DNA from: Bacilli bacterium
GTDB taxonomy: Bacteria; Bacillota_I; Bacilli_A; RFN20; CAG-826
Assembly (NCBI GenBank): GCA_900767605.1
Contig: CAAFZT010000048.1
Span: 62,001-126,000, forward strand
DNA: 64,000 nucleotides
Direction of reading: 5' to 3'
The notes beneath the pieces were generated by a model. It was not told where the DNA came from. It saw only the letters and a list, made by a program, of their open reading frames with translations, and searched no databases. The translations under genes were made by a program, and so were the position numbers. Below are positions 26,178 through 36,133 of the stretch, piece by piece; the first letter of the stretch is position 1, and the number at the start of each line of letters is the position of its first letter.

Positions 26178-27296
26178 ATGAAATCCCATTATGATTTTTT
26201 GATTGTCGGCGCTGGACTTAGCGGCGCGGTTTTGGCGAGGCAATTAAGTGATGCCGGGCGTTCGGTATTAGTCGTTGAACAAAAAGATCGAATTGGAGGA
26301 CAAGTGGCCACTTCTCTTCGCGAAGGCATTGTCGTTCATGATTACGGCCCCCATATTTTCCATACCTCGATGGAGGAGGTTTGGGAATACGTGAATCGAT
26401 ACGCTTCTTTCTATTCCTTTATTAATGCTCCTCTAGCTTGCTATAAGGGCGAGCTTTATCACATGCCCTTCAACATGAATACCTTTTATGCACTTTGGGG
26501 AACAAAAACGGGAGAAGAGGCAAGAAAGAAAATCGAAGAAGAAAAAGCCAAAGAAAACGTGACGTCCCCCTCCAATTTAGAAGAACAGGCGATCGCATTG
26601 GTCGGAAGAACCATCTACGAAAAGCTTGTGAAAGGATATACTGAAAAGCAATGGGGCAGACCCTGCACGGAATTATCTCCTTCCATCATTAAGCGTCTCC
26701 CCCTTCGTTTTACTTATAACAATAACTATTTCACCGATACCTATAGCGCCGAGGCAAAAGGGGGCTTCTCCGTTTTGGTGGAGAATCTTTTAAAGGGAAT
26801 CGACGTGGTTTTGTCTACCCCCTATAACAAGGAAAGGAAGAAATGGGATGCTTTAGCGGATGCGATCATCTATACGGGGATGGTCGATGAACTTTATGGA
26901 TGCGAACTGGGAAGGCTAGAGTACCGTTCCCTCCGTTTTGATGTTGTGCGTTTGAATCAGCCTGATTTTCAATCCAATGCCGTGGTGAATTACACGGATC
27001 GCGACGTTCCATATACCCGTATTACGGAGCATCGCCACTTTGATCCGGAATGCCCCAATACCACATCGACTTATTTGACTTACGAATATCCAAGCGAATA
27101 TAAGGAAGGGGCGAATGCCTGCTATCCCATTTTGGATGAGAAAAACGCCAAACTTTATTCCTTGTACGTAGAAAAAACGAAAAAGGAATCCAAGCCCTTT
27201 TATCTGGCTGGACGCCTAGGTTTATACCGTTATTTTGATATGGACGACGCGATTAAAGCCGCCCTGGATTTAAGCGAAGAAATTCTTAAGAAATAA
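26178..27296 (+). CDS. glf: UDP-galactopyranose mutase
   Basis: 372 residues. FLIVGAGLSGAVLARQL is the FAD-binding loop; RIGGQVAT, DYGPHIFHTS and KGYTEKQWGRP are Glf signatures, and the C-terminal GRLGLYRYFDMDDAI closes the FAD site. It converts UDP-galactopyranose to UDP-galactofuranose for surface polysaccharide. No other polysaccharide genes are near. CATAAT lies 6 bases before the ATG and there is no Shine-Dalgarno, so it is a leaderless candidate. Confidence 0.95.
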   Translation: MKSHYDFLIVGAGLSGAVLARQLSDAGRSVLVVEQKDRIGGQVATSLREGIVVHDYGPHIFHTSMEEVWEYVNRYASFYSFINAPLACYKGELYHMPFNMNTFYALWGTKTGEEARKKIEEEKAKENVTSPSNLEEQAIALVGRTIYEKLVKGYTEKQWGRPCTELSPSIIKRLPLRFTYNNNYFTDTYSAEAKGGFSVLVENLLKGIDVVLSTPYNKERKKWDALADAIIYTGMVDELYGCELGRLEYRSLRFDVVRLNQPDFQSNAVVNYTDRDVPYTRITEHRHFDPECPNTTSTYLTYEYPSEYKEGANACYPILDEKNAKLYSLYVEKTKKESKPFYLAGRLGLYRYFDMDDAIKAALDLSEEILKK

Positions 27297-27367
27297 CCTG
27301 AAACCGTTTTCACGTTGCATCCCTCTTGCGGGATTTTCCTTTTGGCTTTTTAATGGAATAGTAAAAC

Positions 27368-27400
27368 ATTTCACCCCGTGAAGAGTTCACGGAATGAAAT
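27368..27400 (+). promoter_or_regulatory. 33-bp dyad operator ahead of marR
   Basis: ATTTCA-CC-CCGTGAA-GAG-TTCACGG-AA-TGAAAT is a nested dyad centred at 27384, with all 13 arm pairs matching. It ends one base before the AAGAGGAGG Shine-Dalgarno, which suits autorepression by the MarR protein. Confidence 0.75.
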
Positions 27401-27412
27401 AAGAGGAGGCTT

Positions 27413-27859
27413 ATGAAAACCGATCATCAAGTAGCAGAAGAAATCTTCAGTCAGTGTTTTCGAATTGCTGACCCGTATTTGCTTGGAACCGTAGCCAGTT
27501 TAGTCTCGGGGCCTAGCCTTGTTTGCAGCGCCCTCCTTCATGAAAAAGAAGGGATTACGGTAGGCGAACTCGCCAAATACGCCTCCGTTGCCCCCAGCCG
27601 AATTACGGCGATTCTCGACGACTTTGAAAGCAAGGGATTCGTGAAGCGTTTTTCCAAAGAAGGCGACCGCTTGCATATCTACGCGAAATTCACCAAATCC
27701 GGGATGGAAGAAGCGGAGAATAACCAAAAAGGCTTAATCCAATGGATAGAAGGTCTCGTCCAACATATCGGGCAGGAAAAAATGTTGGAATTTACTCAAA
27801 CCCTGTTAGAAATTGCTGCCTATGCGAAAGGAGAAAAGGACCATGCTGAAACTCGTTGA
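27413..27859 (+). CDS. MarR-family transcriptional regulator
   Basis: 148 residues with a central winged helix (ITVGELAKYASVAPSRITAILDDFESKGFVKRFS, read in parts) and helical ends for dimerisation. GAGGAGGCTT precedes the ATG. It overlaps the ABC exporter gene by 17 bases and probably represses both through the dyad at 27368-27400. Its ligand is probably a substrate of the exporter. Confidence 0.9.
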   Translation: MKTDHQVAEEIFSQCFRIADPYLLGTVASLVSGPSLVCSALLHEKEGITVGELAKYASVAPSRITAILDDFESKGFVKRFSKEGDRLHIYAKFTKSGMEEAENNQKGLIQWIEGLVQHIGQEKMLEFTQTLLEIAAYAKGEKDHAETR

Positions 27860-30683
27860 CATCAAAAAAGTTTATTCGCCCAAAGATAACCCCGTGGAAG
27901 CTCTCAAGGGCATTTCGATTTGCTTCCGCAAAAACGAATTCGTCTCCATCCTCGGCCATTCTGGATGCGGCAAAACCACCGCCTTAAATATCATTGGAGG
28001 CCTTGACCACTACACCTCGGGGGATTTGGTTATTAATGGCATCTCCACGAAGGATTTCAATGACCACGATTGGGATGTTTACCGGAACCACAAAATCGGC
28101 TTTATTTTCCAATCCTACAATTTGATCCCCCATCAAAATATCGAAGAAAACGTGGAACTTGCTTTAACGATTTCTGGAATCGGAAAAGAAGAGAGAAAGA
28201 AAAGAGCGAGAGCAGCCCTAGACCAAGTTGGCCTAAAAGGGATGTATACCAAACACGCCAATCAACTTTCTGGCGGACAATGCCAACGCGTCGCGATTGC
28301 TCGTGCTTTGGTCAATGAACCCGATATTTTGCTCGCAGATGAACCTACGGGTGCCCTGGATTCGGAAACCTCCGTCCAAATCATGGAGCTCATCAAGAAG
28401 ATTTCGGAGAAGAAGCTCGTCATCATGGTTACCCATAACCCTGAGCTCGCGGAAAAGTATTCCACGCGTATCGTAAGGTTATTAGACGGCCAAATCGTGG
28501 AGGACACCAATCCGTTCTCCATGGAAGACGAGGCCAAGGAAAACGAAGATAAAATCCCTCAGTCGAAGGAAGAACTCGAAAAAGCCAAAGCCAAAATGTC
28601 GTGGTGGACGGCCACGAAGCTTTCCGCGCGCAATTTGCTTTCCAAGGCCAAGCGAACCGCCTTAATCGTGGTGGCTTCTAGCATTGGCATTGTTGGCGTC
28701 TCCGCGGTTTTAGCGGTCTCCCAAGGGGTCACTGGCTATATCCAGGGAATGCAAGACGATATGCTTTCCGGCAACCCTGTCTGCGTTGCCGAGAAATCCT
28801 TGGATATCTCTAGCCTTGTTTCCACGATGACGAACATGCAGAAGACCAAAGTCGTTTCCTCCGCCTATAAAGACGGCAAAATCGACATCCAGTTCATGAT
28901 CAAAACGATGATCGCCACCGCCGAAACCATGGGTTCCACCCAAGTGGAAAATAACATGACGGAAGACTTTGAAACCTATGTCGACGACATGCCCAAGGAA
29001 TATTATTCGGCGATTGGGAAAGGCTATGGGATTGATGTGAAAAACAACCTTTACACGAATACCCAAATCGATGGGCATGACGAATCGGAACGTTTTTCCA
29101 TCACTTCGATTACTTCGGCCTGCCAGACGATCATCGAACACGCTAAAGACGGCAAATATGCTTCTTATGGGGCGATGATTGATAGCTATACCGATGCGAT
29201 TGGCCAATGCTTAGACAACAAAGAATACGTTTTGGACCAATATGATGTGGTATCGGGCAAATACGCGGAAAAAGAAGACGAGGTCATGATTGTTTTGAAC
29301 CACAGCAACCGCATCACCGAATTCATTTTGACCTTGCTTGGATATTATGGCCAAAAGGATTTCTTGAACGCCCTCTATTATTATTCGGGAGAAACCGATA
29401 GCGAATTCTTTGACGAAGAAGCCTTTAAGCAGCATCAAAGCATCTCTATCGATTCCTTGCTTGGAAAAACCTACGACTATTATCCTAACAACACGATTTA
29501 CGATAGCAATTTGCAAGAAGACGGGGGCAATTATGACCCGAACGCGGATTCCGCCGCGGCGATCCTCGATCCCGATAAATTGAAGCCCTTCTTCTATAAC
29601 TACACGGAAGATCAACTCGTTGAAGAGGATAACACTCCCATTCAGCCTGCCCTCAAAATGAAGGTGGTCGGGGTATTGAAACCCAAGGAAACTACGACCT
29701 ATGGCTGTATGGATTCCGGACTCTATTTCACCCCGGCTTTTGCTAAGCGTTATCTTCAAGATAACCTCGAATCCAAAATTTCAAAGTTCCTATCCGACTA
29801 CCTTTCTTCCAAAGAGGGAGCGACTTCCTTCCCTTCTAGCGTCGTGAAATTCGGCAACAAGGAAATCACTAGCGGCATTGGCTATACCTATGAGCTTGGT
29901 TACCAAGGGGAAACCCTTCAAGGTGTTGGTCTAATTGGCGCCCAAGACGTGTCGAGTTCCTTGATGGCCATGATGGCGGGTTCTAGCGGCTCTTCCGGCG
30001 GATCGGGAAGCACCTCCAGTTCCACGGGCATCACGATCAAAAAACTATCGATGCTTAGTTTAAGAGCGGTGGGCGGCAATGATATCGCTGGCCAAATCGA
30101 TATCTACCCTCATAGTTTCAAAACCAAATATTTGGTGACGGATTATCTGTCCAAATGGAATGAAGAAGGAGATATCACCCTTTCTAGTGGCAAAGTATTG
30201 AGCCTTGCCGACCGTCATGAAACCAAATATACGGATAACCTTGAAGTCATCATTGGACTCATCAACGGGGTCATCAATATCGTCACGATTGCTTTGATTA
30301 TCTTCACGGCTTTAAGCCTTGTCGTCTCCACGGTGATGATTGGCATTATCACCTATGTCTCCGTCATGGAACGCATCAAAGAAATCGGGGTCATCCGTTC
30401 TCTTGGAGGACGAAAGAACGATGTCTCCCATCTCTTTAACGCTGAAACCTTTATGATCGGCTTTGCTAGTGGCATCTTCGGTCTTGTTGTCACCTATATC
30501 CTCGAAATCATTTTGGATTTGACTCTTGGGGTGAAATTCGAACTTGGCATGATTTTGGATTTGCAGTGGTGGACCGCCCTGATCATTCTTGGGGTATCGA
30601 TTCTCCTGACGGTCATTGCGGGACTTGTGCCCTCTCGCGCGGCGGCTAGACAAGATCCCGTTGTTGCCTTAAGAACGGAATAA
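27843..30683 (+). CDS. MacB-like ABC transporter, ATPase fused to FtsX permease
   Basis: 946 residues from the ATG at 27843, after GGAGAAAAGGACC. The ATPase fills residues 1-230: GHSGCGKTT, LSGGQCQRVAIARA, LLADEPTGALD. A membrane helix follows near 285-305, a long extracytoplasmic domain of about 500 residues, and three helices at the end with the FtsX/MacB core (MERIKEIGVIRSLGGRKNDV). This is the single-chain MacB layout of exporters for peptides, lipids or drugs. Near residue 720 a short Gly-Ser-rich linker stands out. It is co-transcribed with marR. Confidence 0.93.
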   Translation: MLKLVDIKKVYSPKDNPVEALKGISICFRKNEFVSILGHSGCGKTTALNIIGGLDHYTSGDLVINGISTKDFNDHDWDVYRNHKIGFIFQSYNLIPHQNIEENVELALTISGIGKEERKKRARAALDQVGLKGMYTKHANQLSGGQCQRVAIARALVNEPDILLADEPTGALDSETSVQIMELIKKISEKKLVIMVTHNPELAEKYSTRIVRLLDGQIVEDTNPFSMEDEAKENEDKIPQSKEELEKAKAKMSWWTATKLSARNLLSKAKRTALIVVASSIGIVGVSAVLAVSQGVTGYIQGMQDDMLSGNPVCVAEKSLDISSLVSTMTNMQKTKVVSSAYKDGKIDIQFMIKTMIATAETMGSTQVENNMTEDFETYVDDMPKEYYSAIGKGYGIDVKNNLYTNTQIDGHDESERFSITSITSACQTIIEHAKDGKYASYGAMIDSYTDAIGQCLDNKEYVLDQYDVVSGKYAEKEDEVMIVLNHSNRITEFILTLLGYYGQKDFLNALYYYSGETDSEFFDEEAFKQHQSISIDSLLGKTYDYYPNNTIYDSNLQEDGGNYDPNADSAAAILDPDKLKPFFYNYTEDQLVEEDNTPIQPALKMKVVGVLKPKETTTYGCMDSGLYFTPAFAKRYLQDNLESKISKFLSDYLSSKEGATSFPSSVVKFGNKEITSGIGYTYELGYQGETLQGVGLIGAQDVSSSLMAMMAGSSGSSGGSGSTSSSTGITIKKLSMLSLRAVGGNDIAGQIDIYPHSFKTKYLVTDYLSKWNEEGDITLSSGKVLSLADRHETKYTDNLEVIIGLINGVINIVTIALIIFTALSLVVSTVMIGIITYVSVMERIKEIGVIRSLGGRKNDVSHLFNAETFMIGFASGIFGLVVTYILEIILDLTLGVKFELGMILDLQWWTALIILGVSILLTVIAGLVPSRAAARQDPVVALRTE

Positions 30684-30732
30684 CCCTTGAGGATTAAAAG
30701 ATTTCCCCTACAATCAAAGTCGAGGTATCTCC

Positions 30733-31293
30733 ATGAAAAAAGAAATCAAAATTGAACCGATTATCTATCCCCAACCCGTTTTGATGTTAGCGACTTATAA
30801 CGAAGACGGAAGCGTCGACGTGATGAATGCCGCTTGGGGGTGTGCCGTGGATTACGATTTGCTAGGCATTTCGTTAACCCCAACACATCGTACCTGCATC
30901 AATTTCAACCGCACGAAAGCCTTCACGGTTTCGCTTCCTACTTCCAAATTTGTTGCAGAAGCCGACTATTTTGGAATCGTTAGTGGCAACGACGAGCCCC
31001 ATAAATTCGAAAAGATTGGACTTCACGCAAGCAAAGCTGAACTGGTGGATGCGCCTGTTATCGAAGAATTCCCTCTTTGCATTGAATGCAATCTGGATCA
31101 TATCGATGAAGAGACGGGGATGGTATATGGCAAAATCGTTCGCGTCAGCGCGGATCCTTCTACTTTAGATGAACAGGGTCATTTTGACCTTTCCAAGGCG
31201 GACGGCATTCTCTTTGACCAGTCGAAACGGGAATATTACAAAGTCGGAGAAAAACTTGGCAAAGCTTTCTCGCTCGGACTTAAATTCCGTTGA
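30733..31293 (+). CDS. Flavin reductase-like FMN-binding protein
   Basis: 186 residues. YPQPVLMLATYNEDGSVDVMNAAW and CAVDYDLLGISL are the split-barrel flavin-reductase signature, and FTVSLPTSKFV continues it. Members reduce free flavin or bind FMN in redox partners. GAGGTATCTCC precedes the ATG. It seems to be a single gene ended by the terminator at 31320. Confidence 0.9.
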   Translation: MKKEIKIEPIIYPQPVLMLATYNEDGSVDVMNAAWGCAVDYDLLGISLTPTHRTCINFNRTKAFTVSLPTSKFVAEADYFGIVSGNDEPHKFEKIGLHASKAELVDAPVIEEFPLCIECNLDHIDEETGMVYGKIVRVSADPSTLDEQGHFDLSKADGILFDQSKREYYKVGEKLGKAFSLGLKFR

Positions 31294-31319
31294 TTGTTTG
31301 CCTCGTTCTTATTAACTCC

Positions 31320-31359
31320 AGAAGCCCCTAGGTTATGAAACTAAAGGGCTTCTTTTTTA
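31320..31359 (+). terminator. Terminator after the flavin reductase gene
   Basis: AGAAGCCC (31320-31327) pairs with GGGCTTCT (31346-31353), followed by a run of T. Confidence 0.85.
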
Positions 31360-31470
31360 TTAAGAACAAGGTCTTGGAAAAAATCATCGTCGCTTTTTTC
31401 AACAAGAGTTAAAATCAAAAGGTAGAAGTTAGGCTTTTTTCCTGAGGCCAACATAAAAGGAGGATGCATT

Positions 31471-31692
31471 TTGAAAAAGTCGATTATAAAGTCGATTATT
31501 TGGTTTTTCGTATTTTTGGTTTGCGGATTTATCCTATGGTGGGTATGCCGCGATGCGGAGTGGCAACGGCAAACGAATTACTATTTTCCTTTAGTTATTT
31601 TTGTTGAGGTCGCCGCGTATGGTAGTTTGATTCTCTATGAAGTGACGAAAAAGAATTCAAAAGATAGCGATAAAGAAGAAGATGAGAAATAA
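31471..31692 (+). CDS. Small two-helix membrane protein
   Basis: 73 residues starting with TTG at 31471, 7 bases after AAAGGAGG. A nearby ATG at 31464 is out of frame and stops after three codons. Two membrane helices (IIWFFVFLVCGFILWWV and PLVIFVEVAAYGSLILY) are followed by a charged tail rich in K, D and E. No family recognised. Confidence 0.72.
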   Translation: MKKSIIKSIIWFFVFLVCGFILWWVCRDAEWQRQTNYYFPLVIFVEVAAYGSLILYEVTKKNSKDSDKEEDEK

Positions 31693-31749
31693 AAGGCAAA
31701 CGAAGACGTATATCTTTTCTTTTTTTCTTTTGGCCTCTATCCTTTACGC

Positions 31750-32325
31750 ATGAAAAAGAAACGCGATGCCCTCACAAAAAGCAAAATGCTCTATTCTGGA
31801 GAACTGGGCCTCTTCTCCATTTTGTTTGCCGTCCTTGGGATTCTGTTCCTCACGGGGACGATTTCCGTTGCTGATTGGAAACGATGGGCTTTTGCCATCG
31901 TGACCTTAGCGGGTGGAATTTGGCTCATTATTGATTTTATTTGGACTCTTGTAAGCAAGAAAAGACGGGCGAAGAATTGTTTGCTCGATAAAGCTATGGT
32001 TGCCCCGATGGCTTTATGCGTGTTGACGTTTGATATTTTAGCCTTTGCCTTTGGTTGGGTGAACGCCAGCGGAGAGGGGGCTTCTACGGCGATTTTGGCC
32101 TTCCGTCTTGCGATTGGCATCGCCCTTTGCTATTACGCGGCCGTTTATGTTTTCCAAGCCATTTACCATTGGTATAAACCTCTCCCCTTGGTCATTGAGG
32201 CTGCGTTAGAAGAAGAGGAAGAAGAAAAGAAAAAGGCGGAAGCCCAGGAAGCTAGCGGAGAACAGCTCGTTACGGAAGAAAAGAAAGAAGAGACCCCCAC
32301 TTCGGAAGACTCTTCTAAGAATTAA
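31750..32325 (+). CDS. Four-helix membrane protein with acidic tail
   Basis: 191 residues: four membrane helices between about residues 18 and 135, then a tail of about 40 residues dominated by Glu and Lys. No motif gives a function. There is no Shine-Dalgarno; TATCCT lies 6 bases before the ATG, so it is another leaderless candidate. The preceding gene is also a small membrane protein with a charged tail, but the two do not look related. Confidence 0.75.
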   Translation: MKKKRDALTKSKMLYSGELGLFSILFAVLGILFLTGTISVADWKRWAFAIVTLAGGIWLIIDFIWTLVSKKRRAKNCLLDKAMVAPMALCVLTFDILAFAFGWVNASGEGASTAILAFRLAIGIALCYYAAVYVFQAIYHWYKPLPLVIEAALEEEEEEKKKAEAQEASGEQLVTEEKKEETPTSEDSSKN

Positions 32326-32341
32326 CGTTTCTATCCCTTCT

Positions 32342-32373
32342 AGGGCGGTTGGCTTAGGTCGATCGCCTTTTTT
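32342..32373 (+). terminator. Terminator of the 31.7-32.3 kb gene
   Basis: GGCG (32344-32347) with CGCC (32364-32367), extended by wobble pairs on both sides, then TTTTTT. Confidence 0.6.
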
Positions 32374-32380
32374 GTCCATT

Positions 32381-32413
32381 AAAAAAGCCACAACCTCTTT
32401 AGGCTTCGGCTTT
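32381..32413 (-). terminator. Terminator of the ABC export operon
   Basis: On the minus strand AAAGCC pairs with GGCTTT and a run of six T follows, just after the permease stop at 32425. Confidence 0.65.
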
Positions 32414-32424
32414 GAGTTTTGGAA

Positions 32425-35205
32425 TTAAAGTGGCAAATCCTTCTTGGTGAAGCGGACGAATCCGACCCCATAAGTAATCGCGGCGATAATCAACGTAATG
32501 CCGAGTTTCCATGCATAAGTCACGTAGTCGGCATCCATGACGGCCATCGCGTCGAAGCAGGAATCCACGGTGATGTAATTGAAGAAGGACATCGCACTGA
32601 TGCGGACGGTGCCGGGGATGGCCTCGGTTCCGAATAATCCGAGGATTGAGAAGATGAAGAAGGCGATGGTGACGCCTCCGCCGGCTCCAATGGCCTGTCC
32701 GCCTTTATTGAACCAGCAGGAGGCAAGGAAATTGATACCAGAGATCGCTACAGTGACGCCGAAGTTACCCAGGGCATAAAGGGCGATATCGTTAATCGGC
32801 AGGGATTCCACAAGGTCCTGCGACCCGCAGGCGATGCCAATTTCGCGGGCCACCAATGTTCCTAGGAACAAGGACACCCCCATGACGACTTCGGTGAAGA
32901 GAAGATACATCATTTCGGTGTAGATGAAGGAAGCGCGACGGGTTGGTGTAGACAAGGTGAAGGCTAAGGAACCCGATTCGACTTTCGCAGCCACGAGGCT
33001 ATTCGCGGTTAAAATCGTATAAACCATCGGAATCAACAAGGTGGCGATGCCAAAGCTAACCGCACCGACCATGATACCATAGGTATTCATATGGCCCATT
33101 TCGGTCAAGGAATCTCCTACGGCGCCTGGGAGTTGATCGATGACGCCTTGGCTCGATTTCACCGTGGCGATGAGGATCCGCTCTTCTTGCGTGTAGTTTG
33201 AGCTCGCGTATTCCTTAAGGTGCGTTTGGTAAGAAGCGATACCGCTAGAAGCGTATCCGCGGACCGCATCCATCATTTCTTGGCCCGTCATCGAGCTATT
33301 TTCCGCGGTGATTTGGTCGATGGAAGTGATGTGGGTATTATTTTCCTTGTTGAAGGTATCGATCAGCGTTTTTTCCGCTGTTTTGCAAACGAGGCCGATC
33401 GCACGGTCTTGAAGGGGTGAGGTCAAAACGTTTTTCCCGTCAAAATAGGCGTTGCTATCGTTTTCATCGCGAACTTCGAATTCCTTCATGAAGGAAGCAA
33501 GTTCCTTCTTGAGAAGACTCATTTGCTCTTCTGCTTCCTTTTTGGCATCCGCGATTTCTTCTTCGCTATAGTTTTCGCCGGTTAGGAGATCCTTATGCAT
33601 CTTCTCGACGAGGCTGCTTTTCGCACCCATGCCCCCGTCGATTTTGATGTAGACGTCGGGGTTATAGACTTTGATTTCGATGGCTTTCTTGATTTCTTTG
33701 CCATCGTCTCCGTAAACTCCAGTGCCAACATAGGTGATGGGGTAGCCTAAATCGGAAGTCTTGTAGTCGACGGTGAAGCTGGGAAGATAGTTGTAATAAG
33801 CAAATTCTTCTAAACTAGAAAGAACGTAGGTTTGAACCTCGTCTCCAAGGTTTTCGCGCATAATCGAGGAATCAACAAGATAAGCTTTTTTGCTGGCTTC
33901 CACATCGATCTGACCGCTATTCCCTTTAACGTTGCTCGTATAAACGGTATAAAGGCGCTCTGTCGCCTGCTTGGCGAATTCCCCTTCGCTTCCATCCCCA
34001 GCGAATAGGGGGAGAAGGCGGAAGGAAGCATCTTGGCAAGCAATTTGTTTGGCTTCTGCACTTGGAGCGGTGGTAGAAGAACCAAAACAAGTGGAGAAGG
34101 TATCTTGAAACACGGCAAGAACATTTTTCTCGTCGTCCGCGCTAAGCTCATAAGTCTCCGCGGCTACTTTGCTCATCGTGGCCGGGATGACTTGGATGAG
34201 GATTTCTTGACTGGTAAGCGATTCTCCAGCCTTTTTCGCTTGGCCATAACGGTCAAAATAAGCCGAGATGAGGCGTTTGGCGACTTCTTTTTCCTGCGGC
34301 GTCTTCGCATCGTCATTTTCTAAAGCGGTATTCGCTAGCGACATGACGGTGGTTTTGGCGGCAATCGCCTTGGCGTCGGCTTCTCCGCTGGCTCTGCGAT
34401 AAGCGATGTCGTAGGTGATTTTTAAGGTCGCCAATTGCGTTTGAAGCGAGGAATCGTTCACGAGGTCAATGGCTTGGCCTACTAAAGCCTGTGCCATCTT
34501 TTCTCCAGCGATATAGCCTTCCTCCGCTTCGGCGGAATTGGCAAAAGCGCTATAGAAGCTGATGGCCCCGCTTTTCACCGTGGATTCGGTATCCGCGTTG
34601 TTGAAAAGGTTCTTCAGCGCCTTGGCGGAGCTATTGATATTCAAAGTTGAAAGGATACCAACGATGATGATCATAATTAGAGCATTGCCAGCGCTAACTA
34701 CACTTAACCCCAAACGGTTGGATTTTAGAGATTCCTTGAATAAAGGAGCGCTAAAAAGGCGATGGCTGCGTTTTTTATTGGCAGCAGGCTTCATCCCGTC
34801 TAATTCCGGGGGAAGCGCCATCATGGTCTCTTCTTGGGCCGTTGGTGTGGTTTTTTCTTCCTGTTTTTCCATTTTCTTTTCCTCCTTTTCTTCTTTTTCA
34901 GGTGGATTTTCTTGCGGTTTTTCTTCCCTCTCCGGCTTTGTTTCCGGCTTGGCGGGTTCTTGATTAGGTTTAGCCTCGACCGTTTCTTTTACGGGCTCTT
35001 CCTTTTTGCTTTCCTTGGTTTCGATGCTATCGAGACGAGAAGAAAGCGCGGCGAACTGCTCGGCGATGGCCTTTTCCTTTTCTTCTTGGATTCGCTTTTT
35101 CTCGGCGATGACCTTAGGATCCATATCCTTGGGTTTGACGAGAACTTTGATTACTTCGCGTTTTCCCCCTTTTCTGGATTTCTTGCTTTGCTCGTTTTCA
35201 TCCAT
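32425..35205 (-). CDS. Large ABC-2-type permease with charged N-terminal arm
   Basis: 926 residues from the ATG at 35205, after AAGGAGGAAGTCCGCC. Residues 1-150 are almost all Lys, Glu and Pro and probably form a cytoplasmic coiled coil. A first membrane helix lies near 180 (NALIMIIIVGILSTL), an extracytoplasmic region of about 450 residues follows, and six helices close the protein (from IMVGAVSFGIATLL onward). The layout is that of ABC export permeases. It overlaps the ATPase gene upstream by 8 bases. Two ATPases and one permease suggest a heteromeric exporter under the divergent TetR. Confidence 0.85.
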   Translation of the reverse strand: MDENEQSKKSRKGGKREVIKVLVKPKDMDPKVIAEKKRIQEEKEKAIAEQFAALSSRLDSIETKESKKEEPVKETVEAKPNQEPAKPETKPEREEKPQENPPEKEEKEEKKMEKQEEKTTPTAQEETMMALPPELDGMKPAANKKRSHRLFSAPLFKESLKSNRLGLSVVSAGNALIMIIIVGILSTLNINSSAKALKNLFNNADTESTVKSGAISFYSAFANSAEAEEGYIAGEKMAQALVGQAIDLVNDSSLQTQLATLKITYDIAYRRASGEADAKAIAAKTTVMSLANTALENDDAKTPQEKEVAKRLISAYFDRYGQAKKAGESLTSQEILIQVIPATMSKVAAETYELSADDEKNVLAVFQDTFSTCFGSSTTAPSAEAKQIACQDASFRLLPLFAGDGSEGEFAKQATERLYTVYTSNVKGNSGQIDVEASKKAYLVDSSIMRENLGDEVQTYVLSSLEEFAYYNYLPSFTVDYKTSDLGYPITYVGTGVYGDDGKEIKKAIEIKVYNPDVYIKIDGGMGAKSSLVEKMHKDLLTGENYSEEEIADAKKEAEEQMSLLKKELASFMKEFEVRDENDSNAYFDGKNVLTSPLQDRAIGLVCKTAEKTLIDTFNKENNTHITSIDQITAENSSMTGQEMMDAVRGYASSGIASYQTHLKEYASSNYTQEERILIATVKSSQGVIDQLPGAVGDSLTEMGHMNTYGIMVGAVSFGIATLLIPMVYTILTANSLVAAKVESGSLAFTLSTPTRRASFIYTEMMYLLFTEVVMGVSLFLGTLVAREIGIACGSQDLVESLPINDIALYALGNFGVTVAISGINFLASCWFNKGGQAIGAGGGVTIAFFIFSILGLFGTEAIPGTVRISAMSFFNYITVDSCFDAMAVMDADYVTYAWKLGITLIIAAITYGVGFVRFTKKDLPL

Positions 35206-36133
35206 GGCGGACTTCCTCCTTTTGCCTGGTCTTGCGGCGTTCATCGAAATAAACGGTGAGGTTATACGGGACTTCGGTGAAGAATTTCACGTCGAATTTC
35301 TTGAGTTGATTCAGAAGTTCGGGGAGTGCTTTTTTCTCCACGCGGACCGTGACTTGATGATATTGGGGCTGAATGCGGACGATGTCGTTTCTTAAAGGCA
35401 AGAAACGTTCGTAATCCTTGTCGTTGGTGAATTCGATTTTGAAATCGCGTTCTGGGCGGTTTTTGATGTCGGAGACGTTGGCACTATCCACAATTCTCCC
35501 CTGCGTCATCAAGACCACGCGGTCGGAGACGCGTTCGAGTTCGTCGATGGAATTCGAGGTCATGATCATCGTGGCTCCCCGGTCTTTTTGCTCTTGAATC
35601 AGCGTTAATAACTCTTCGCGCATCAAGGGATCGAGGCCTGTAGAAGGTTCATCCATTAAAAGGATTGGGGGCTTGCGCATCATGGAAGCCACAATGGCGG
35701 TTTTTTGCTTCATGCCCTTGCTCATCCGGCACGGATAGGCACGGATATCGAGCTGCATTCTGCTGATGATCGAGTCTGCGTAGCCGAAGTCTTGGGGTTT
35801 CATTCCAAGGCTATAGCCATATTGATGAAGGAAGTCGATGCCGGTAGGAACATCGGGGAAATTGATTTCCCCTGGGATATATCCAATATAGCACTTGGTG
35901 TCCGCCGCATCTAAATAGGCGTCGAAATGATAGATTTTGACGCGCCCGGAATCGCTACGGATAAATCCCATGATTTGACGGAGAAGAGTGGTTTTTCCTG
36001 CTCCATTTTCTCCAACGATTCCTACGCATTTTCCATCATGAACCTGAAGGTTGATGTCGAAATTGCCACGATTTTGGCCATAGTCTTTGGTTACGTGGTC
36101 GATGTCGATCACGAGGGGTTTGTTGTCCGTCAT
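35198..36133 (-). CDS. ABC transporter ATPase (second of pair)
   Basis: 311 residues: Walker A GENGAGKTTLL near 38, signature CRMSKGMKQKTAIV (degenerate: MSKGM in place of LSGGQ), Walker B ILLMDEPSTGLDP. The C-terminal 70 residues form a small extra domain. It starts 4 bases inside the upstream ATPase gene. It matches drug- or bacteriocin-export ATPases of the CcmA type. Confidence 0.92.
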   Translation of the reverse strand: MTDNKPLVIDIDHVTKDYGQNRGNFDINLQVHDGKCVGIVGENGAGKTTLLRQIMGFIRSDSGRVKIYHFDAYLDAADTKCYIGYIPGEINFPDVPTGIDFLHQYGYSLGMKPQDFGYADSIISRMQLDIRAYPCRMSKGMKQKTAIVASMMRKPPILLMDEPSTGLDPLMREELLTLIQEQKDRGATMIMTSNSIDELERVSDRVVLMTQGRIVDSANVSDIKNRPERDFKIEFTNDKDYERFLPLRNDIVRIQPQYHQVTVRVEKKALPELLNQLKKFDVKFFTEVPYNLTVYFDERRKTRQKEEVRHG

